A stretch of DNA of 64,000 nt, from assembly GCF_025244745.1 (NCBI RefSeq), contig NZ_CP104213.1, forward strand, positions 1,762,001 through 1,826,000, in the 5' to 3' direction. This DNA is from Deinococcus rubellus (GTDB lineage: Bacteria > Deinococcota > Deinococci > Deinococcales > Deinococcaceae). Under the pieces are notes generated by a model. It saw only the letters and a list, made by a program, of their open reading frames with translations, made no database searches and was not told the DNA's origin. The translations under genes and the position numbers were made by a program. Positions 45,220-55,128 of this stretch are shown piece after piece (the first letter of the stretch is position 1; each line of letters starts with the position of its first letter).

Positions 45220-46430
45220 GCTCTGCGTCCTGGTCCCCTCCTGCGCAGTCCCCACCCCAGCAGCCCGCCCAGGATCAGCCCCCACAACGCACTGCCCAGC
45301 CCCCACCAGCTCAGCCCCGAGGCAGTGACGAACACCGTGACGGCAGCGGCCTCGCGCCACTCGGTGTCGCTCAGCGCCGACACCAGACTGCTGGTCGCCG
45401 TGCCGAGCAGGGCCAGCCCCGCCAGCGCCGCGATGAAGGCGGGCGGCACAGCCCCCACCGCGCCCGCCACCCAGCCCGCGAAAATGCCCAGCAGCAGATA
45501 AAAGAAGGCGCTGGACAGGCCCGCCACATAGCGCCGCGCCGGATCGTGGTGGCTCTCCTCGCCCGCGCCGATGGCCGCCGTGATGGCCGCCAGGTTGGTG
45601 GTGTGCGCCCCGAACGGAGCCGACAGCAGCGAGGCCAGCCCGGTGACCCAGATCAGCGGCGTGGTGGGCACCCGCGAGTAACCGAAGGTTCGCAGCACCG
45701 CCACGCCCGGCAGGTTCTGCGAGGCCAGGGTCAGCAACGTCATCGGCAGGGCCAGGGCCAGCAGCGCGCTGAGGGTGAAGTGGGGCAGCGTGAATGTCAG
45801 GGTGCCGAACACATCCGCTCCGCCCACCGTACCGATCTGTCCGCTCAGCAGCGCGGCGACCACACCCGCCGCCAGCGATAGGGGCACCGCGTAACGTGGC
45901 AAGAAGGCCCGACCCAGCAAAAACGCGCCCGTCATCGCGCCGACGATCAGCGGCGAGGTGGGCAAGGCTTTGAAGGCCCCCAGCACGAACGGAATCAGCA
46001 CGCCCGCCAGCAGCCCCGCCGCCAGCGGCCCCGGAATCCGTGCCGTGACCCGCTCGAAGGCTCCGCTGAGGCCCAGCGCCGTGATGAGCGCAGCACTGAT
46101 CAGGTACGCGCCGATCATCTCCGGCAGGGTCAGGTGGCTGGCCTGGGTGGCAATGAGAGCCAGCCCCGGCGTCGTCCAGGCGGTCAGGATCGGGGCGCGG
46201 TACCGCCAGCTCAGCAGCGAACCCGTGACGGCAATACTGATGTAGACGCTGAAAATCCAGCTGCTCGTCTGTGCGGGGGTCAGGTGCGCGGCCTGCGCGG
46301 CGGCGATCACCAGCCCGATGCTGCTCGACGCCCCCACCAGCACGGCGATGAAGCCTGCCAGCACGGCCGAGAACGACAGATCTCGCCTTAGTTCATTGAA
46401 ATTTGGAGTGCTCAAGTTCAATTCAGTCAT
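45216..46430 (-). CDS. BenE-family transporter, first of a tandem pair
   Basis: The 404-aa protein is a paralog of the downstream BenE-type protein, with AWTTPGLALIATQASHL, AFGAHTTNLAAITAAIGAGEESHHDPARRYVAGL and ~12 TM helices. The hallmark Asp/Pro pattern (GPDxHPDP) is changed to GEESHHDP, so the two may differ in substrate. Its ATG overlaps the PhzF-like stop and its stop overlaps the next BenE start. Predicted proton-coupled uptake of an aromatic or related acid; not proven. Confidence 0.87.
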   Translation of the reverse strand: MTELNLSTPNFNELRRDLSFSAVLAGFIAVLVGASSSIGLVIAAAQAAHLTPAQTSSWIFSVYISIAVTGSLLSWRYRAPILTAWTTPGLALIATQASHLTLPEMIGAYLISAALITALGLSGAFERVTARIPGPLAAGLLAGVLIPFVLGAFKALPTSPLIVGAMTGAFLLGRAFLPRYAVPLSLAAGVVAALLSGQIGTVGGADVFGTLTFTLPHFTLSALLALALPMTLLTLASQNLPGVAVLRTFGYSRVPTTPLIWVTGLASLLSAPFGAHTTNLAAITAAIGAGEESHHDPARRYVAGLSSAFFYLLLGIFAGWVAGAVGAVPPAFIAALAGLALLGTATSSLVSALSDTEWREAAAVTVFVTASGLSWWGLGSALWGLILGGLLGWGLRRRGPGRRA

Positions 46431-47236
46431 TCATTCAACCTGCTGGCCGTGCCGCCCACCCACACGTCACTCGCTCCGCCCGCTTGCGGGGCGTACTGGG
46501 CGCTCAACCTGGACGGCACGCCCGGCATCATCTGGAGACCGCGTACCAGCGGCTCACCTTCCGGCAGCGCGCCGCGCATACTCAGCGCCCCCACCAGGCA
46601 GGCGAACATGTTGCTGCTGGCGGCGTCCTCGTCAAAACCCCTCAGCGGCCCGAAGGCCCGAAAGGCGACATCGGTGCGCTCGGCGTCGAGCGTGTAGAGA
46701 ATGAAACCCGTCGTCTGTGTCTCGCGCCCGAGCTGGCTGAGGGCCTCTACGTCGGTCCGAAAGTGGGTCAGGACGTCCAGGGACGGCACGCCCACGACCA
46801 GATTCGGGCGGCCTGCCGAGGCGACTTGAACGTGCTCCGGTTGGATTCTCAGTGGGCCGAAATCGGTGTCCGGCGCGCCAGTCACGCTCACGTCACCCTG
46901 CTTGAGCAGCCACTCGCCGCCGCAGAGCTGGGCCGGGTATTCCTGGCCGTTCATCCAGACGCTCGACACGTCAGGAACCCGCCCTTCCGCATAGAGGTGG
47001 TGCAGGGCCACCAGGGCTGCGCTGTCAGAGTCGCCCTTATCGCGGGTGGGTGTGAAGACGCGCAGGTGAGCGCCGTGCTCATCGAGCCTCTCAATGAAGA
47101 CGCTCAGCGGCGTGCCTGCGCGGGCGGCCTGGGCCTGCAAGTCACCCCCGGCGCTCACGAACAAGGAAGCGAGTTTGCCGCCCTCGGTGCGCGGCGCGGC
47201 GTAGACGCGGTAGGGAAGGGGGGAGAGACCAGTCAT
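46427..47236 (-). CDS. PhzF-family protein with divergent active site
   Basis: The 269-aa protein has the PhzF-fold order: N-terminal PYRVYAAP, RVFTPTRDKG (usual RxFTPxxE), a mid-region and a GFILYTL / FRAFGPLRGFDEDAASSNMFACLVGAL second half. The family catalytic Glu in LSETxF appears to be replaced (TPLSVF, about 41-46), and the GHAT motif is DSDSAAL. It may therefore not be an isomerase. It is tightly coupled to neighbours by ATGA overlaps on both sides. Confidence 0.7.
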   Translation of the reverse strand: MTGLSPLPYRVYAAPRTEGGKLASLFVSAGGDLQAQAARAGTPLSVFIERLDEHGAHLRVFTPTRDKGDSDSAALVALHHLYAEGRVPDVSSVWMNGQEYPAQLCGGEWLLKQGDVSVTGAPDTDFGPLRIQPEHVQVASAGRPNLVVGVPSLDVLTHFRTDVEALSQLGRETQTTGFILYTLDAERTDVAFRAFGPLRGFDEDAASSNMFACLVGALSMRGALPEGEPLVRGLQMMPGVPSRLSAQYAPQAGGASDVWVGGTASRLNE

Positions 47237-47799
47237 CTGGAAAGTATTGTGCCAGTTGCCGCCCGCCGCATGGCCCGGATGTACTGCCGGGTGCCGAGGA
47301 GGCGCATCAGCTCTGCGGCGGGCCGCCCCAGCCGGTAAACCCAGTTGGCAGGCTGGCTGACGGCCCGCAGGGTGAAGGTCACGCGGTCATCTTCGTGCCA
47401 CTCGATCAAAAACAATTCCTCGCCGCGCTCCGGGTGGCCGGGCAGCGAGCCGTAGGCGAAACCCGTGCGCCGCTCGTCATCCAGCACGCGCACGATGCGG
47501 CAACCGAAGGCCAGGCACCAGCCTGCCAGACACAGCAGCACAAGGACAGTTTGACCCTCAGCGGGCGGCCCGCCACCAGGATAAAGCCTGAGCCAGCGCG
47601 ATTGATGGGTCTGCCAGCCGCGCAGGGCGGCGCGGGCCTGCTGAAACGTCCGTTCGCCGCTGCCGAGCACAACCCGGTGCTGTTCCATGTGCGGCGTCGG
47701 CTCCAGCGTCACACCGAGTCTGGAGTAGGTCGGATTCAAACGGCTGACGCGCTCAAGCACGCGGCTGAAGGCAGCAGGGCTGTGGTAAGCAAGCTGCAT
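47233..47799 (-). CDS. DUF1990-family protein
   Basis: The 188-aa protein matches the DUF1990 pattern: YHSPAAFSRVLERV at the N terminus, VVLGSGERTFQQARAALRGWQTHQ, a central hydrophobic LVLLCLAGWCLAFGCRIVRVLDD, then FAYGSLPGHPERGEELFLIEW and DDRVTFTLRAVSQPANWVYRLG. Members bind lipids or hydrophobic ligands in related folds, but the function is unknown. ATG 47799 has AGGGGTAGG upstream and lies 1 nt after the DinB-like stop; its stop overlaps the PhzF start. Confidence 0.82.
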   Translation of the reverse strand: MQLAYHSPAAFSRVLERVSRLNPTYSRLGVTLEPTPHMEQHRVVLGSGERTFQQARAALRGWQTHQSRWLRLYPGGGPPAEGQTVLVLLCLAGWCLAFGCRIVRVLDDERRTGFAYGSLPGHPERGEELFLIEWHEDDRVTFTLRAVSQPANWVYRLGRPAAELMRLLGTRQYIRAMRRAATGTILSR

Positions 47800-47800
47800 C

Positions 47801-48289
47801 CTACCCCTGCCGCTCCATGAGTTCCCTGAGCTGAAACTCGTGGCGAATCGGGTGCATCACTGCGTGTTCCAGCATGGCGTCCACCCAGTAGGGCATTCCG
47901 GCGAAGTACAGTTCCGGGTCGGGTTCTATCTGGGCGTCCGTGACATCTGCCAACGGCAAGCGCCAGCGCTCCAGCAGGTGTTCGAGATAGCGGTCTGCTT
48001 GCCCGGCCAGCACTTCCATGTCCGGCACTGGACCAATCTGAGGGGCGGGCAAGCTGAGGTTGTGGCAAATCCTGAATATGTAAATTCTCGCCGAGTGGAG
48101 AAGATGGTGCAGCAGGGCGTCCAGCGAGCGGTAATCCTCGCTCTTCGTCTCCGGGAGATGGAGATTCGCCGCTTTCGCCTGCTTCCAGACATCTACACAT
48201 TGCCGCAGGTGCTGGTCGTGCAGCAACACCAACGCTCTCGCCCCGCGCGATCTGGAGTGGTTCAGCTCACCCGATCTCTCACCTGGCAT
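47801..48289 (-). CDS. DinB-family (four-helix bundle) protein
   Basis: The 162-aa protein has the DinB-like helical pattern with His residues in HHLLHSARIY (61-70) and EHAVMHPIRHEFQL (His 146 and His 150), the positions that bind metal in this family. Some members are thiol-dependent S-transferases using bacillithiol or mycothiol. The window also encodes bshC, so a bacillithiol-linked role is possible but unproven. TACGGT (48296-48301) lies 6 nt before the ATG. First gene of the five-gene operon. Confidence 0.8.
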   Translation of the reverse strand: MPGERSGELNHSRSRGARALVLLHDQHLRQCVDVWKQAKAANLHLPETKSEDYRSLDALLHHLLHSARIYIFRICHNLSLPAPQIGPVPDMEVLAGQADRYLEHLLERWRLPLADVTDAQIEPDPELYFAGMPYWVDAMLEHAVMHPIRHEFQLRELMERQG

Positions 48290-48295
48290 GCCCGA

Positions 48296-48301
48296 ACCGT
48301 A
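48296..48301 (-). promoter_or_regulatory. -10 element of the DinB-PhzF-BenE operon
   Basis: TACGGT on the minus strand, with a 6-nt spacer to the ATG at 48289. Confidence 0.5.
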
Positions 48302-48323
48302 GCACCCCGAATCTGATGATCAC

Positions 48324-49535
<1,212 letters not shown>

Positions 49536-49665
49536 GCGTCCTCTATTTGCGAATGTCAATTTATATGGGCACTTGACCTGCCGTTTGAAAAGTCCTTGAC
49601 AAATTATGACAAATATTGGAGGTTCACTCACCTGGAAGGAGTCGGGCGGGCTTAAAACAGAGGCC

Positions 49666-50655
49666 ATGACCAATTCCAATTCCAACACCCTCCATCAGCG
49701 CCCACTGGGGCGCACCGGCCTGAGCGTCAGCGAGATCGGCTACGGCGCGTGGGGCATCAGTGGCAAACAGTGGATCGGTGCGGACGACAGCGAGAGCACC
49801 CGCGCCTTGGAGCGCTACATCACACTTGGGGGCAATTTCATCGACACGGCCCTCGCCTACGGTGAAGGTCACTCTGAGAAGCTGGTCGGCGAGGTGGCCC
49901 GCGCACATCCCGGCACGCTGGTCGCCACCAAGATTCCGCCCAAGAACGGCAAATGGCCCGCCGAACCCGGCAGCCACGCCGACGACGCTTTTCCTGCCGA
50001 GTACATCGTGGCCTGCACCGAGACCAGCCTGCGCAACCTGGGGATGGACAGTGTGGACGTGCAGCAGTTTCACGTCTGGAACGACTCGTGGCTGGGTGAG
50101 GGCAGCTGGCGTGAGGGCGTGGAGCAGCTTAAGCGTGATGGGTGGGTCAAGCACTTCGGTATCTCCATCAACGACCACCAGCCGGAGAACGCCATCAAGG
50201 CCATTGAGGACGGCTGGGTGGAAACGGTGCAGGTCATCTACAACGTCTTCGACCAGACGCCCGCTGACCGACTGCTGGACGTGTGCCAGCAGCACGGCGT
50301 CGGCGTAATCGTGCGGGTGGCGCTCGACGAGGGGGCGCTCAGCGGCAACGTGACGCCCGAGACCCGGTTTCCCGAGAGCGATTTCCGCAACCACTATTTC
50401 AGGGGCGAGCGTAAAACAGAGTTACAGCCGCACCTGCGGGCCATCGAACAGGCGCTGGGCATCAGCACCGCCGGGGTGCCGGAAAAGGCCCTGCGTTTTG
50501 TGCTGAGTCACTCGGCGGTCAGCACCGTGATCGTGGGTATGCGCTCGGTGAAAAATGTGGAACGCAACGCCGCGCTGGCTGATGGTCAGGGGCTACCTGC
50601 CGATCAGATGGAGAAGCTGCGCGGCCAGCGCTGGGACAAGAACTGGTACAAATAA
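49666..50655 (+). CDS. Aldo/keto reductase
   Basis: The 329-aa NADPH-dependent oxidoreductase has an N-terminal [22 protein letters not shown] (about 12-33), [17 protein letters not shown] with the catalytic Asp/Tyr, ATKIPP with Lys and FHVW with His. It resembles the YakC/Tas-like bacterial AKR groups. The ATG at 49666 with AGAGG is preferred over an earlier in-frame ATG (49606). The gap upstream is divergent with homocitrate synthase and holds a TTGACA (49596-49601), but I could not fit a good -10 to it. Confidence 0.88.
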   Translation: MTNSNSNTLHQRPLGRTGLSVSEIGYGAWGISGKQWIGADDSESTRALERYITLGGNFIDTALAYGEGHSEKLVGEVARAHPGTLVATKIPPKNGKWPAEPGSHADDAFPAEYIVACTETSLRNLGMDSVDVQQFHVWNDSWLGEGSWREGVEQLKRDGWVKHFGISINDHQPENAIKAIEDGWVETVQVIYNVFDQTPADRLLDVCQQHGVGVIVRVALDEGALSGNVTPETRFPESDFRNHYFRGERKTELQPHLRAIEQALGISTAGVPEKALRFVLSHSAVSTVIVGMRSVKNVERNAALADGQGLPADQMEKLRGQRWDKNWYK

Positions 50656-50674
50656 GCGTTGAGTTCAATCCACA

Positions 50675-50723
50675 AGAGAAGGGCCGGGCTGGGATCTCAT
50701 GCTGCCCGGCTCCCTTCTTCTCT
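50675..50723. terminator. Hairpin between aldo/keto reductase and malic enzyme genes
   Basis: Arms around 50675-50689 and 50704-50723 pair over ~15 bp with a small bulge and a ~14-nt loop, between convergent genes. T-rich flanks on the plus side support bidirectional termination. Confidence 0.65.
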
Positions 50724-50739
50724 CACCAGCCACGAGCCC

Positions 50740-52497
50740 TCACAGCAGCATCTGGGCGTCCTCGGCCTTTCTCAGCGGCAGGTAGTGCGGCTGCCAGAAG
50801 CGGCGCTGCACGAAGGTGGCCAGCTCGTCATCGGTGAGATTGCGGACCCGTTTCTCGGCGGCCACGCCCTCGAAGATGGCCTGCCGCGCCACCCGCACCG
50901 CCACCTTGAGTGACACGTCGCGGATGCACGAGATCGGTGGGTACACCAGGCCGCCGTGCTGGGCCGTCTCGTCGGCCAGCGTCTCGGCGGCGGCCATGAT
51001 CATGCCGTCGGTGATCTCGCGGGCGCGGCTGATGATTGCCCCGAAACCCAGTCCCGGAAAAATGAAGGCGTTGTTGCCCTGACCGATGGGATACGTCACG
51101 CCGTCCAGTACCACGTCTGCAAACGGACTGCCCGAAGCGACGATGGCTTCACCAGTGGTCCAGCGCAGCACATCGGCGGGCTGGGCCTCCACGTTGGCGG
51201 TGGGGTTTGACAGCGGAAACACGATGGGCCGCGCGGCGTTGGCGTGCAGCGCCTCCACGATGGGCTGGCTGAACAGGTTCGGAACGCCCGACAGACCGAG
51301 CAGGGCGGTGGCCCCACTGTACTTGACCGTCTCGTAGAGGCTGGGCCACTCGCCCGCCGCCAGACGCTCTGAGCTGATCCAGCCCTCCACGTCGGCGGGC
51401 GTCTTGGCAAAGCTGAGCTGGTGGTCTTCCAGGTTCTGCCCGTGCATCAGCAGGCCGAAGCGGTCCACCACGTACACGCGGGCGGAGGCTTCGGCAGGAC
51501 TCAGGCCCGCCCGCATCAGGCCACTGCGGATCATGCCCGCCACACCGATGCCGCCCGCGCCCGCGCCGACCACCACGAACACCTGCTCCTGCAAGGTCTC
51601 GTTCTTGAGCCGGGCCGCGCTGATCAGGCCCGATAAGGCCATCGCCCCGGTGCCCTGGATGTCGTCGTTGAAGCTGGGAATCACCTTGCGGTAGCGGCCC
51701 AGCACATGAAAGGCCGTGCCGCGCGCGAAATCCTCCCACTGGATGATGACCTTGGGATAGCGGGCCTGAGCGGCTTCCACGAAGCTGTCCAGAAACTCGT
51801 CGTAGGCGGCCCCGGTCAGCCGGGTGTGGTGAACGCCCAGGTAGAGTGGATCGTCGATCAGATCCTGGCGGTTGGTGCCCACGTCCAGCTCGACGGGCAG
51901 GGTCTTGTCGGGGCCGACGCCGCCCGCCGCCGTATATAAGCTCAGCTTGCCAATCGAGATGGCCATACCGCCGAAGCCCTGATCCCCGATGCCCAGAATG
52001 GCGCTGGAATCGGTGGCGACGATCATCCGCACATCGTCCAGCGGCACATTGCCCAGCATCTCGTCCACCCGGTCGACGTCCAATGTGCTGACCGACAGCC
52101 CGCGCGGGTAGCGGTAGATGTGCGAGAAGACCCGCACCGCCTCGCCCACGGTGGGGGTATACAGAATCGGCAGCAACTCTTCGAGGTGGTCGGCCATGAT
52201 GCCGTAGAACAGCACTTCGTTGCGGTCTTGCAGGGCGCGCATGAATTCGTGCTTGTCGAGGTCGGTGACCTGCTGGAGATAGCGCTGGAAGGTGCGCTGC
52301 TTTTGCTCCTCGAAGGTGGAGGTATGCGGCGGCACCAGCCCTTCCAGGTTCAGGAAGCGCCGTTCCTCGGGCGTGAAGCCGGTGGATTTGTTGAGCAGCG
52401 GAATGTGCAGCAGCGAGAATCCGGTGACTTTCACGCTGAGATAGCGGTGTCCGTCGGAGCCGCGTTTGACATCGTAATAACGGGAGATCTGAGCCAT
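50740..52497 (-). CDS. maeA: NAD-type malic enzyme (malate dehydrogenase, oxaloacetate-decarboxylating)
   Basis: MaeA decarboxylates malate to pyruvate with NAD(P). The 585-aa protein of the SfcA/large malic-enzyme class has the Tyr motif [53 protein letters not shown] and a Rossmann motif [20 protein letters not shown] (52503-52508) lies 5 nt before the ATG, so the mRNA is probably leaderless. The assignment to MaeA rather than MaeB rests on the ~570-aa length and the N-terminal region. Confidence 0.93.
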   Translation of the reverse strand: MAQISRYYDVKRGSDGHRYLSVKVTGFSLLHIPLLNKSTGFTPEERRFLNLEGLVPPHTSTFEEQKQRTFQRYLQQVTDLDKHEFMRALQDRNEVLFYGIMADHLEELLPILYTPTVGEAVRVFSHIYRYPRGLSVSTLDVDRVDEMLGNVPLDDVRMIVATDSSAILGIGDQGFGGMAISIGKLSLYTAAGGVGPDKTLPVELDVGTNRQDLIDDPLYLGVHHTRLTGAAYDEFLDSFVEAAQARYPKVIIQWEDFARGTAFHVLGRYRKVIPSFNDDIQGTGAMALSGLISAARLKNETLQEQVFVVVGAGAGGIGVAGMIRSGLMRAGLSPAEASARVYVVDRFGLLMHGQNLEDHQLSFAKTPADVEGWISSERLAAGEWPSLYETVKYSGATALLGLSGVPNLFSQPIVEALHANAARPIVFPLSNPTANVEAQPADVLRWTTGEAIVASGSPFADVVLDGVTYPIGQGNNAFIFPGLGFGAIISRAREITDGMIMAAAETLADETAQHGGLVYPPISCIRDVSLKVAVRVARQAIFEGVAAEKRVRNLTDDELATFVQRRFWQPHYLPLRKAEDAQMLL

Positions 52498-52502
52498 ACG
52501 TC

Positions 52503-52508
52503 AGTGTA
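52503..52508 (-). promoter_or_regulatory. -10 element of the malic enzyme gene
   Basis: TACACT on the minus strand, with a 5-nt spacer to the ATG at 52497. Confidence 0.5.
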
Positions 52509-52566
52509 GCCGACGAAAGCGCTTAGCTGGCTAAATAAACTTGTTTGCCGCTCAATTTGGCCTGTC

Positions 52567-53544
52567 TCAGGCGTCCAGCACAGCCGTTTCAGTATCGTGC
52601 AGGCGCTCCACGTCCACGTAGAGGTCGCCGCGTGGGGTGCGGCGGTAGAGGTCGGCGAAGCGGGCGTTCCAGCGCAGTTCGTGCGGTTTGTAGCTGCTGC
52701 GGGCATGGATGGTCTGCTGCACTGCCTCGTCGGTGGCGTTGAAGATCACCATGATCTCGGCGTCACTTTCTCCGAGTTGCTGAGGCGTGGCCTGCCAGTA
52801 GGGACTCTGCGGCGTGATCGGATGCACGATGGTCCAGGCCAGTGGCAAGAGCGTAACCTGCGAGCGCTCCAGCGTCAGCGCCGTGAAGCGCCGCACCCGC
52901 CGTCCGTCCGCCAGGACCTCGAACTGGGTATGTACCGCCTCTATGCGGGCATTCATGAGCTGGCTGCGCCGCCCGTTGACCAGCCGGAACATCAGCGCCG
53001 TGCTGCCCTGAAACGGCGCGATGACCGCGTGGCGGCTGAACAGGATGCGGCTCTGCGGCCTGGAGAAGCGGGCAAACAGTACCCCAGTCGCCAGCGCCAC
53101 GCCCAGCAAGCTGACGAAGGCTTCGAGCGTGACCACCGTATTGGCCGCCGTTGTCAGCGGGTAGACGTGGCCGTAGCCGATGGTGCCGAAGGTCTGCACG
53201 CTGAAGAAAAAGCAGGCCAGCGAGCGCTGCATACCTGCCAGCGGCTCCTCACTCAGTGCACCCGACCCCAGCACGTAGTAGATCAGTCCGAACAGGGCGT
53301 TGAGCAGCAGATACAGGCCGCCCATGGCCAGAAAAAACAGCCACCACGGCACTGTCAGCAGACTGCCGTACACGCTGATGGACTGCCAGCCCATGCCCTG
53401 ACGCTGGACATTGAACGAGCCGTCTTTATTCAGGAAGCGCTCACCCGACTGCTCGGCCAGAATCCGTCCCAGACCGAGATCGTGCGGCGGGGCGGCGGGG
53501 GTTTCGGCGGGTGAAGCCGGGGAAGCGTGGTCAGGCACCGTCAT
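52567..53544 (-). CDS. Inward-rectifier (Kir/KirBac-type) potassium channel
   Basis: The 325-aa protein has an amphipathic slide-helix region (NVQRQGMGWQSISVYGSLL, about 45-63), TM1 (66-92), a pore helix and selectivity filter TFGTIGYGH (118-126), TM2 (about 135-158) and a C-terminal beta-rich cytoplasmic domain starting RFSRPQSRILFSRHAVIAPFQG, the Kir-domain signature. It should form tetrameric K+ channels. TAGACT lies 9 nt before the start. Gating ligand unknown. Confidence 0.9.
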   Translation of the reverse strand: MTVPDHASPASPAETPAAPPHDLGLGRILAEQSGERFLNKDGSFNVQRQGMGWQSISVYGSLLTVPWWLFFLAMGGLYLLLNALFGLIYYVLGSGALSEEPLAGMQRSLACFFFSVQTFGTIGYGHVYPLTTAANTVVTLEAFVSLLGVALATGVLFARFSRPQSRILFSRHAVIAPFQGSTALMFRLVNGRRSQLMNARIEAVHTQFEVLADGRRVRRFTALTLERSQVTLLPLAWTIVHPITPQSPYWQATPQQLGESDAEIMVIFNATDEAVQQTIHARSSYKPHELRWNARFADLYRRTPRGDLYVDVERLHDTETAVLDA

Positions 53545-53602
53545 TTCAAGGAAAGTCTAGAGCAGCGCGGGCCGGGCGCAGCAGATCAGGCGCTGTGGCA
53601 GC

Positions 53603-54229
53603 TCAGCCGGTCACCGCTTTCAGCCACGTCCGGGCGATCAGCAGGTGGCCCGGCCCGCTGGGGTGCACCCGGTCCGGGGCCCAGCGGGCCGCCGAACTGG
53701 CGTCCATCGCTGCGTCGAAGGCGGGTTGCAGCTCGACCAGCGTGGCCCTGAACTCACGGGCCAGCTCAGTCACAATCCTGGCGCGGTTCTCGACCTCGCG
53801 GCGCATCGGTTCCTGGCGGTCCGGTTCCACCAGAAACGGCGTAACCAGCACCAGACGGCAGTCCAGGGCGCTGGCCTCGCCCAGCAGGCCGCGCAGGGTG
53901 GCGCGGTACTCGTCCGCGTTCACCGCCTGGTCTGGTGCGCCATCGAAGCTGCGCCACACATCGTTCACGCCGATCTTTATACTCAGCAGGTCGGGTTTCA
54001 GGGCCGTCACGTCGGCCTGCCAGCGCTGCCGCAACTCGCGCACGGTGTCGCCGCTGACGCCCCGGTTCAGAACTTCGGTGGTGCAGGCTGGATCATTCAC
54101 CAGCAGCTGCTCGCGGATGCGCGAGACGTAGCCGTTGCCGTAGCCTTCGGGGTCCTCGCGCCGTCCGGTGTCGGTGATGCTGTCGCCGATAAAGACCCAG
54201 CGCTGCGACCTGGTCGCTTTGCCGGTCAT
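53603..54229 (-). CDS. SGNH/GDSL-family hydrolase
   Basis: The 208-aa cytoplasmic esterase/lipase-type protein has FIGDSITD (13-20, block I Ser 17), NRGVSGDT (block II Gly), IGVNDVW (block III Asn) and [10 protein letters not shown] (block V Asp/His). All four catalytic elements are present. Substrate unknown. Its ATG overlaps the MBL-fold gene's stop (ATGA), so the two are coupled. Confidence 0.9.
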   Translation of the reverse strand: MTGKATRSQRWVFIGDSITDTGRREDPEGYGNGYVSRIREQLLVNDPACTTEVLNRGVSGDTVRELRQRWQADVTALKPDLLSIKIGVNDVWRSFDGAPDQAVNADEYRATLRGLLGEASALDCRLVLVTPFLVEPDRQEPMRREVENRARIVTELAREFRATLVELQPAFDAAMDASSAARWAPDRVHPSGPGHLLIARTWLKAVTG

Positions 54230-54990
54230 CCGTTCGCTCCGGCCATCTCGCCCACCACCCGGCTGAGCTGTTCGTTCGCGCCTTCATGCACCACGCCGCC
54301 GTGATAGGTCACGACGGTCTGCACGTCCAGCCCGGCCATCTTGCCCACCGATTCGCCCGCCGTCTTCATATCGGGCGTGGCCTGGGCACTGGGGCCATGC
54401 AGTGTGCCTGTGTTGGAGGTCATGGCGTCGCCAGTAATCAGCGTCTGGCTGCGCTCCAGATACAGGCTGGCGTGCCCGAAGGTATGCCCCGGCGTCGCCA
54501 CCACCTTCACGCCCCCGGCCAGCGGCAGCACCTCGCCGTCGTGCAGGGCGCGGTCCACCTTGACCTTGACAGGCGGCATGGCCGACATTCGGCGGAGCAT
54601 GTCCTTGCGGGCCTGCGGCACGTTTGGGTCGGCCATCATCTGCTCGATCTGCTCGGGCCGGGGGCGTTTCTGCGGCCATTCGTCGCCCTCGATCAGCGGA
54701 ATCTCGCGCTCCAGCGCCCAGACCTTTGCGCCGCTCGCGGCCACCACGGCGGGCAGGCTGCCGATGTGGTCGAGGTCGTGGTGGGTCACGATGACCCGCT
54801 TGATGTCCTCAAGGCCCAGTCCCTGCGCGGCCAGCTCGGCGCGGATGGCGTCTTCCATGCCGGGAATTCCGGCGTCGACCAGCGTGTGTCCGGCCTCGTG
54901 GTCCAGAATCAGCACCGGGTGAAGCACGCTGGGACCGTTTCCGAAGTCGGCGGTCAGGCTCAGCATCAGCAGATCGTTATTGAGTTTCAT
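54226..54990 (-). CDS. MBL-fold metallo-hydrolase
   Basis: The 254-aa metallo-beta-lactamase-fold protein has the metal motif [12 protein letters not shown] (about 69-80, HxHxDH-type written HHDLDH), [21 protein letters not shown] and a late YHGG His. The role could be a lactonase, esterase or other hydrolase. ATG 54990 is chosen for the family N terminus; a GTG at 55008 is possible. Its promoter region contains a 14-bp palindrome at 55032-55045. Confidence 0.87.
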   Translation of the reverse strand: MKLNNDLLMLSLTADFGNGPSVLHPVLILDHEAGHTLVDAGIPGMEDAIRAELAAQGLGLEDIKRVIVTHHDLDHIGSLPAVVAASGAKVWALEREIPLIEGDEWPQKRPRPEQIEQMMADPNVPQARKDMLRRMSAMPPVKVKVDRALHDGEVLPLAGGVKVVATPGHTFGHASLYLERSQTLITGDAMTSNTGTLHGPSAQATPDMKTAGESVGKMAGLDVQTVVTYHGGVVHEGANEQLSRVVGEMAGANG

Positions 54991-55031
54991 CGGGGCAGCA
55001 TCCACCAAAACGGGGCGGGGGAGAAGTGGGA

Positions 55032-55045
55032 TACTTTACAAAGTA
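55032..55045. promoter_or_regulatory. 14-bp palindrome in the MBL/lysS intergenic region
   Basis: TACTTTACAAAGTA is a perfect palindrome, 42 bp upstream of the MBL-fold gene's start and 84 bp from the lysS start. It has the size and symmetry of a dimeric repressor operator; no regulator is identified. Confidence 0.4.
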
Positions 55046-55115
55046 AACCGTCTTCTTCTCAGTCCCCCACAGCTCATTCGTCGCAGCATGACGTTGCCCA
55101 CTTCGGAGCGCACTC

Positions 55116-55121
55116 TATACT
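55116..55121 (+). promoter_or_regulatory. lysS promoter -10
   Basis: TATACT with a 7-nt spacer to the ATG at 55129, and a TTGCCC (-35-like) 16 bp further upstream. This supports ATG 55129 over the long upstream open frame. Confidence 0.65.
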
Positions 55122-55128
55122 CGGCGGC

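Noticed and set aside
49573..49624. TTGACA boxes upstream of the aldo/keto reductase as a strong sigma-70 promoter
   Set aside because: No -10 hexamer lies at 16-18 bp from either TTGAC-type box, so I could not define a promoter.
54286..55128. 805-codon extended lysS frame
   Set aside because: LysRS N terminus and the TATACT box fit ATG 55129; the upstream part is antisense to the MBL gene.
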